Source: Synechococcus sp. UW140 (GTDB taxonomy: Bacteria > Cyanobacteriota > Cyanobacteriia > PCC-6307 > Cyanobiaceae). Taken from it: 41,536 bases of DNA. The translations under genes were made by a program, and so were the position numbers. Each line of letters starts with the position of its first letter. Positions within the stretch are counted from its first letter, which is position 1. Of this stretch, positions 40,723-41,536 are shown in pieces. Where the stretch lies: assembly GCA_945861595.1 (NCBI GenBank), contig CAMAVE010000010.1:1-41536 (forward strand), in the 5' to 3' direction. The notes under the pieces were generated by a model. That model searched no databases. It was not told where the DNA came from and worked only from the letters and a program-made list of their open reading frames with translations.

Positions 40723-41316
40723 ATGAAAATACTCGTCAATCTTTTCCATTCCGATCTGCAAAAATCAACCGTGAATCGGCGCTGGCTGAGGCAGCTAGAA
40801 AGCCATTCGGAAATCACGATCAATCAACCCTACATCCAGTATCCAGAAGGAATCATCAACATCTCTAGGGAGCAGCAGCTCCTCCTGGAGCACGACCGCA
40901 TTGTTTTCCAGCATCCCTTTCTTTGGTATTCGGTCCCGCCCCTGATGAAGCAATGGCTCGATGATGTGCTGACCTACAGCTGGGCCTATGGGCCGGGTGG
41001 CACCGCCCTGCACGGCAAGGACTGGGTCTCGGCAATCTCGACGGGCGGTCCTAAGGAGTCGTATCAAGCGGGTGGCTTCAACAACTTTTCGATGAGTGAA
41101 CTGCTCAAACCCCTGCAGCAGACCGCCAACCTCATTGGCGCCAATTATCTCGCCCCCTTTGTTTTCCATGGCACGGTGCAGGCCAGCCCGGAAGCAATCG
41201 ACGCCTCTGCCACCGAACTGATCAGCCATATCACCGACCCGGAACTGGATCCCAAGCTCCGGCTCAAACGCCTCCAGGGTGAACTCAAACAAGCCGGCAC
41301 CACCATGGATCACTAG
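40723..41316 (+). CDS. Flavodoxin-fold NAD(P)H:quinone oxidoreductase (KefF/MdaB-like), 197 aa
   Basis: Two-electron quinone reductase family (PF02525). The diagnostic stretch is VFQHPFLWYSVPPLMKQWLDDV, with TYSWAYGPGG and STGGPKESYQAGG as in KefF, MdaB and YwrO. It avoids radical formation by reducing quinones directly to quinols. The ATG at 40723 (MKILVNLFHS) is preferred over an upstream extension. It is divergent from the ocp operon and more AT-rich than average. Confidence 0.9.
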   Translation: MKILVNLFHSDLQKSTVNRRWLRQLESHSEITINQPYIQYPEGIINISREQQLLLEHDRIVFQHPFLWYSVPPLMKQWLDDVLTYSWAYGPGGTALHGKDWVSAISTGGPKESYQAGGFNNFSMSELLKPLQQTANLIGANYLAPFVFHGTVQASPEAIDASATELISHITDPELDPKLRLKRLQGELKQAGTTMDH

Positions 41317-41413
41317 CGGCTGGGATTGGGGTCACCAACCCAGGAACCGGGAGCCGGCGTCCTGGCAAATCAGGCCCAGCCGACCCCGGCCCAGCCGGAG
41401 GCCATCAACGCCC

Positions 41414-41536
41414 CTAGCCCACCCCGTAGAGCTGCTTGAGGCCCTCTTCGCTGGCGCTCACCACCCCCCGTTCCGTGATCAGGGCCGTCACCAGGCGGGC
41501 CGGGGTGACATCAAAGGCGGGGTTGAAGCCCACGCT
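41414..41536 (-). CDS. mtnA: 5-methylthioribose-1-phosphate isomerase, C-terminal end (partial)
   Basis: The 40 C-terminal residues run from the window edge to a TAG stop: [19 protein letters not shown] and [20 protein letters not shown]. [20 protein letters not shown] is the signature end of MtnA, which isomerises 5-methylthioribose-1-phosphate in methionine salvage. The rest lies beyond the window; paralogous eIF-2B alpha-type proteins share this end. Confidence 0.85.
   Translation of the reverse strand, partial: SVGFNPAFDVTPARLVTALITERGVVSASEEGLKQLYGVG

Overview
The window comes from a high-GC picocyanobacterium of the Cyanobium/Synechococcus (alpha-cyanobacterial) type. The evidence is a set of oxygenic-phototroph genes (CP12, PsbX, Ycf66, a high-light-inducible protein, OCP/FRP), a permuted two-piece tmRNA whose tag reads ANNIVRFSRQAAPVAA, a tRNA-Leu(GAG) without encoded CCA, frequent GTG/TTG starts, and a gene order (dnaJ-hemB-glyoxalase-mutS2...obgE-CP12) that I recall from marine and freshwater picocyanobacteria. 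No rRNA, CRISPR, insertion sequence, prophage or integrase was seen. Most of the window is core chromosome.

1-8.7 kb: CP12 (+) converges on obgE (-). A sugar-type ABC ATPase (+) lies between obgE and mutS2. A long leftward run follows: dnaJ-like, hemB, two small overlapping membrane-protein genes that look like tandem paralogues, a VOC/glyoxalase protein and mutS2. 8.7-12.8 kb: an exported thioredoxin-like protein, a GAP/SfLAP-like membrane protein, the split tmRNA, an RlmL-like methyltransferase, and a coupled pair of envelope-type genes (DUF883/YqjD-like plus holin-X-like). 12.9-20 kb: smc, a PRC-barrel protein with a repetitive disordered tail, msrB, an LpxB-like glycosyltransferase and tRNA-Leu. 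20-27 kb: accC, yggT, psbX (40 aa), ycf66 with a long low-complexity tail, two small TolB-like lipoprotein candidates in tight succession, and an SbmA/BacA-like ABC exporter followed 5 nt later by an HLIP.

27-38 kb: HIT protein, ComM/YifB ATPase, a small 48-aa ORF, rpsU, a DUF3747 secreted protein with a Pro/Ala/TATK-repeat tail, a small membrane protein, def, an S9 peptidase coupled to a GltS-type symporter, and a bifunctional RhaD-type aldolase/short-chain dehydrogenase. 38.1-40.2 kb: a photoprotection operon read leftward, ocp -> crtW -> frp. It encodes the orange carotenoid protein, the ketolase that can supply its ketocarotenoid, and the fluorescence recovery protein that resets it. A perfect 7-5-7 inverted repeat sits just upstream of ocp. 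A flavodoxin-fold quinone/NAD(P)H oxidoreductase and the 3' end of mtnA close the window. The ocp operon and its flanks look visibly more AT-rich than the surroundings.

The most interesting items are the ocp promoter palindrome, the tandem ICFSIGC membrane paralogues in the hemB operon, the ABC-exporter/HLIP pair with an AT-rich membrane domain, the lipoprotein pair behind ycf66, and the CP12 without its N-terminal cysteine pair. I did not find convincing evidence of a wholly new multi-gene system. All calls rest on reading the sequence and recalled family features, with no database search.
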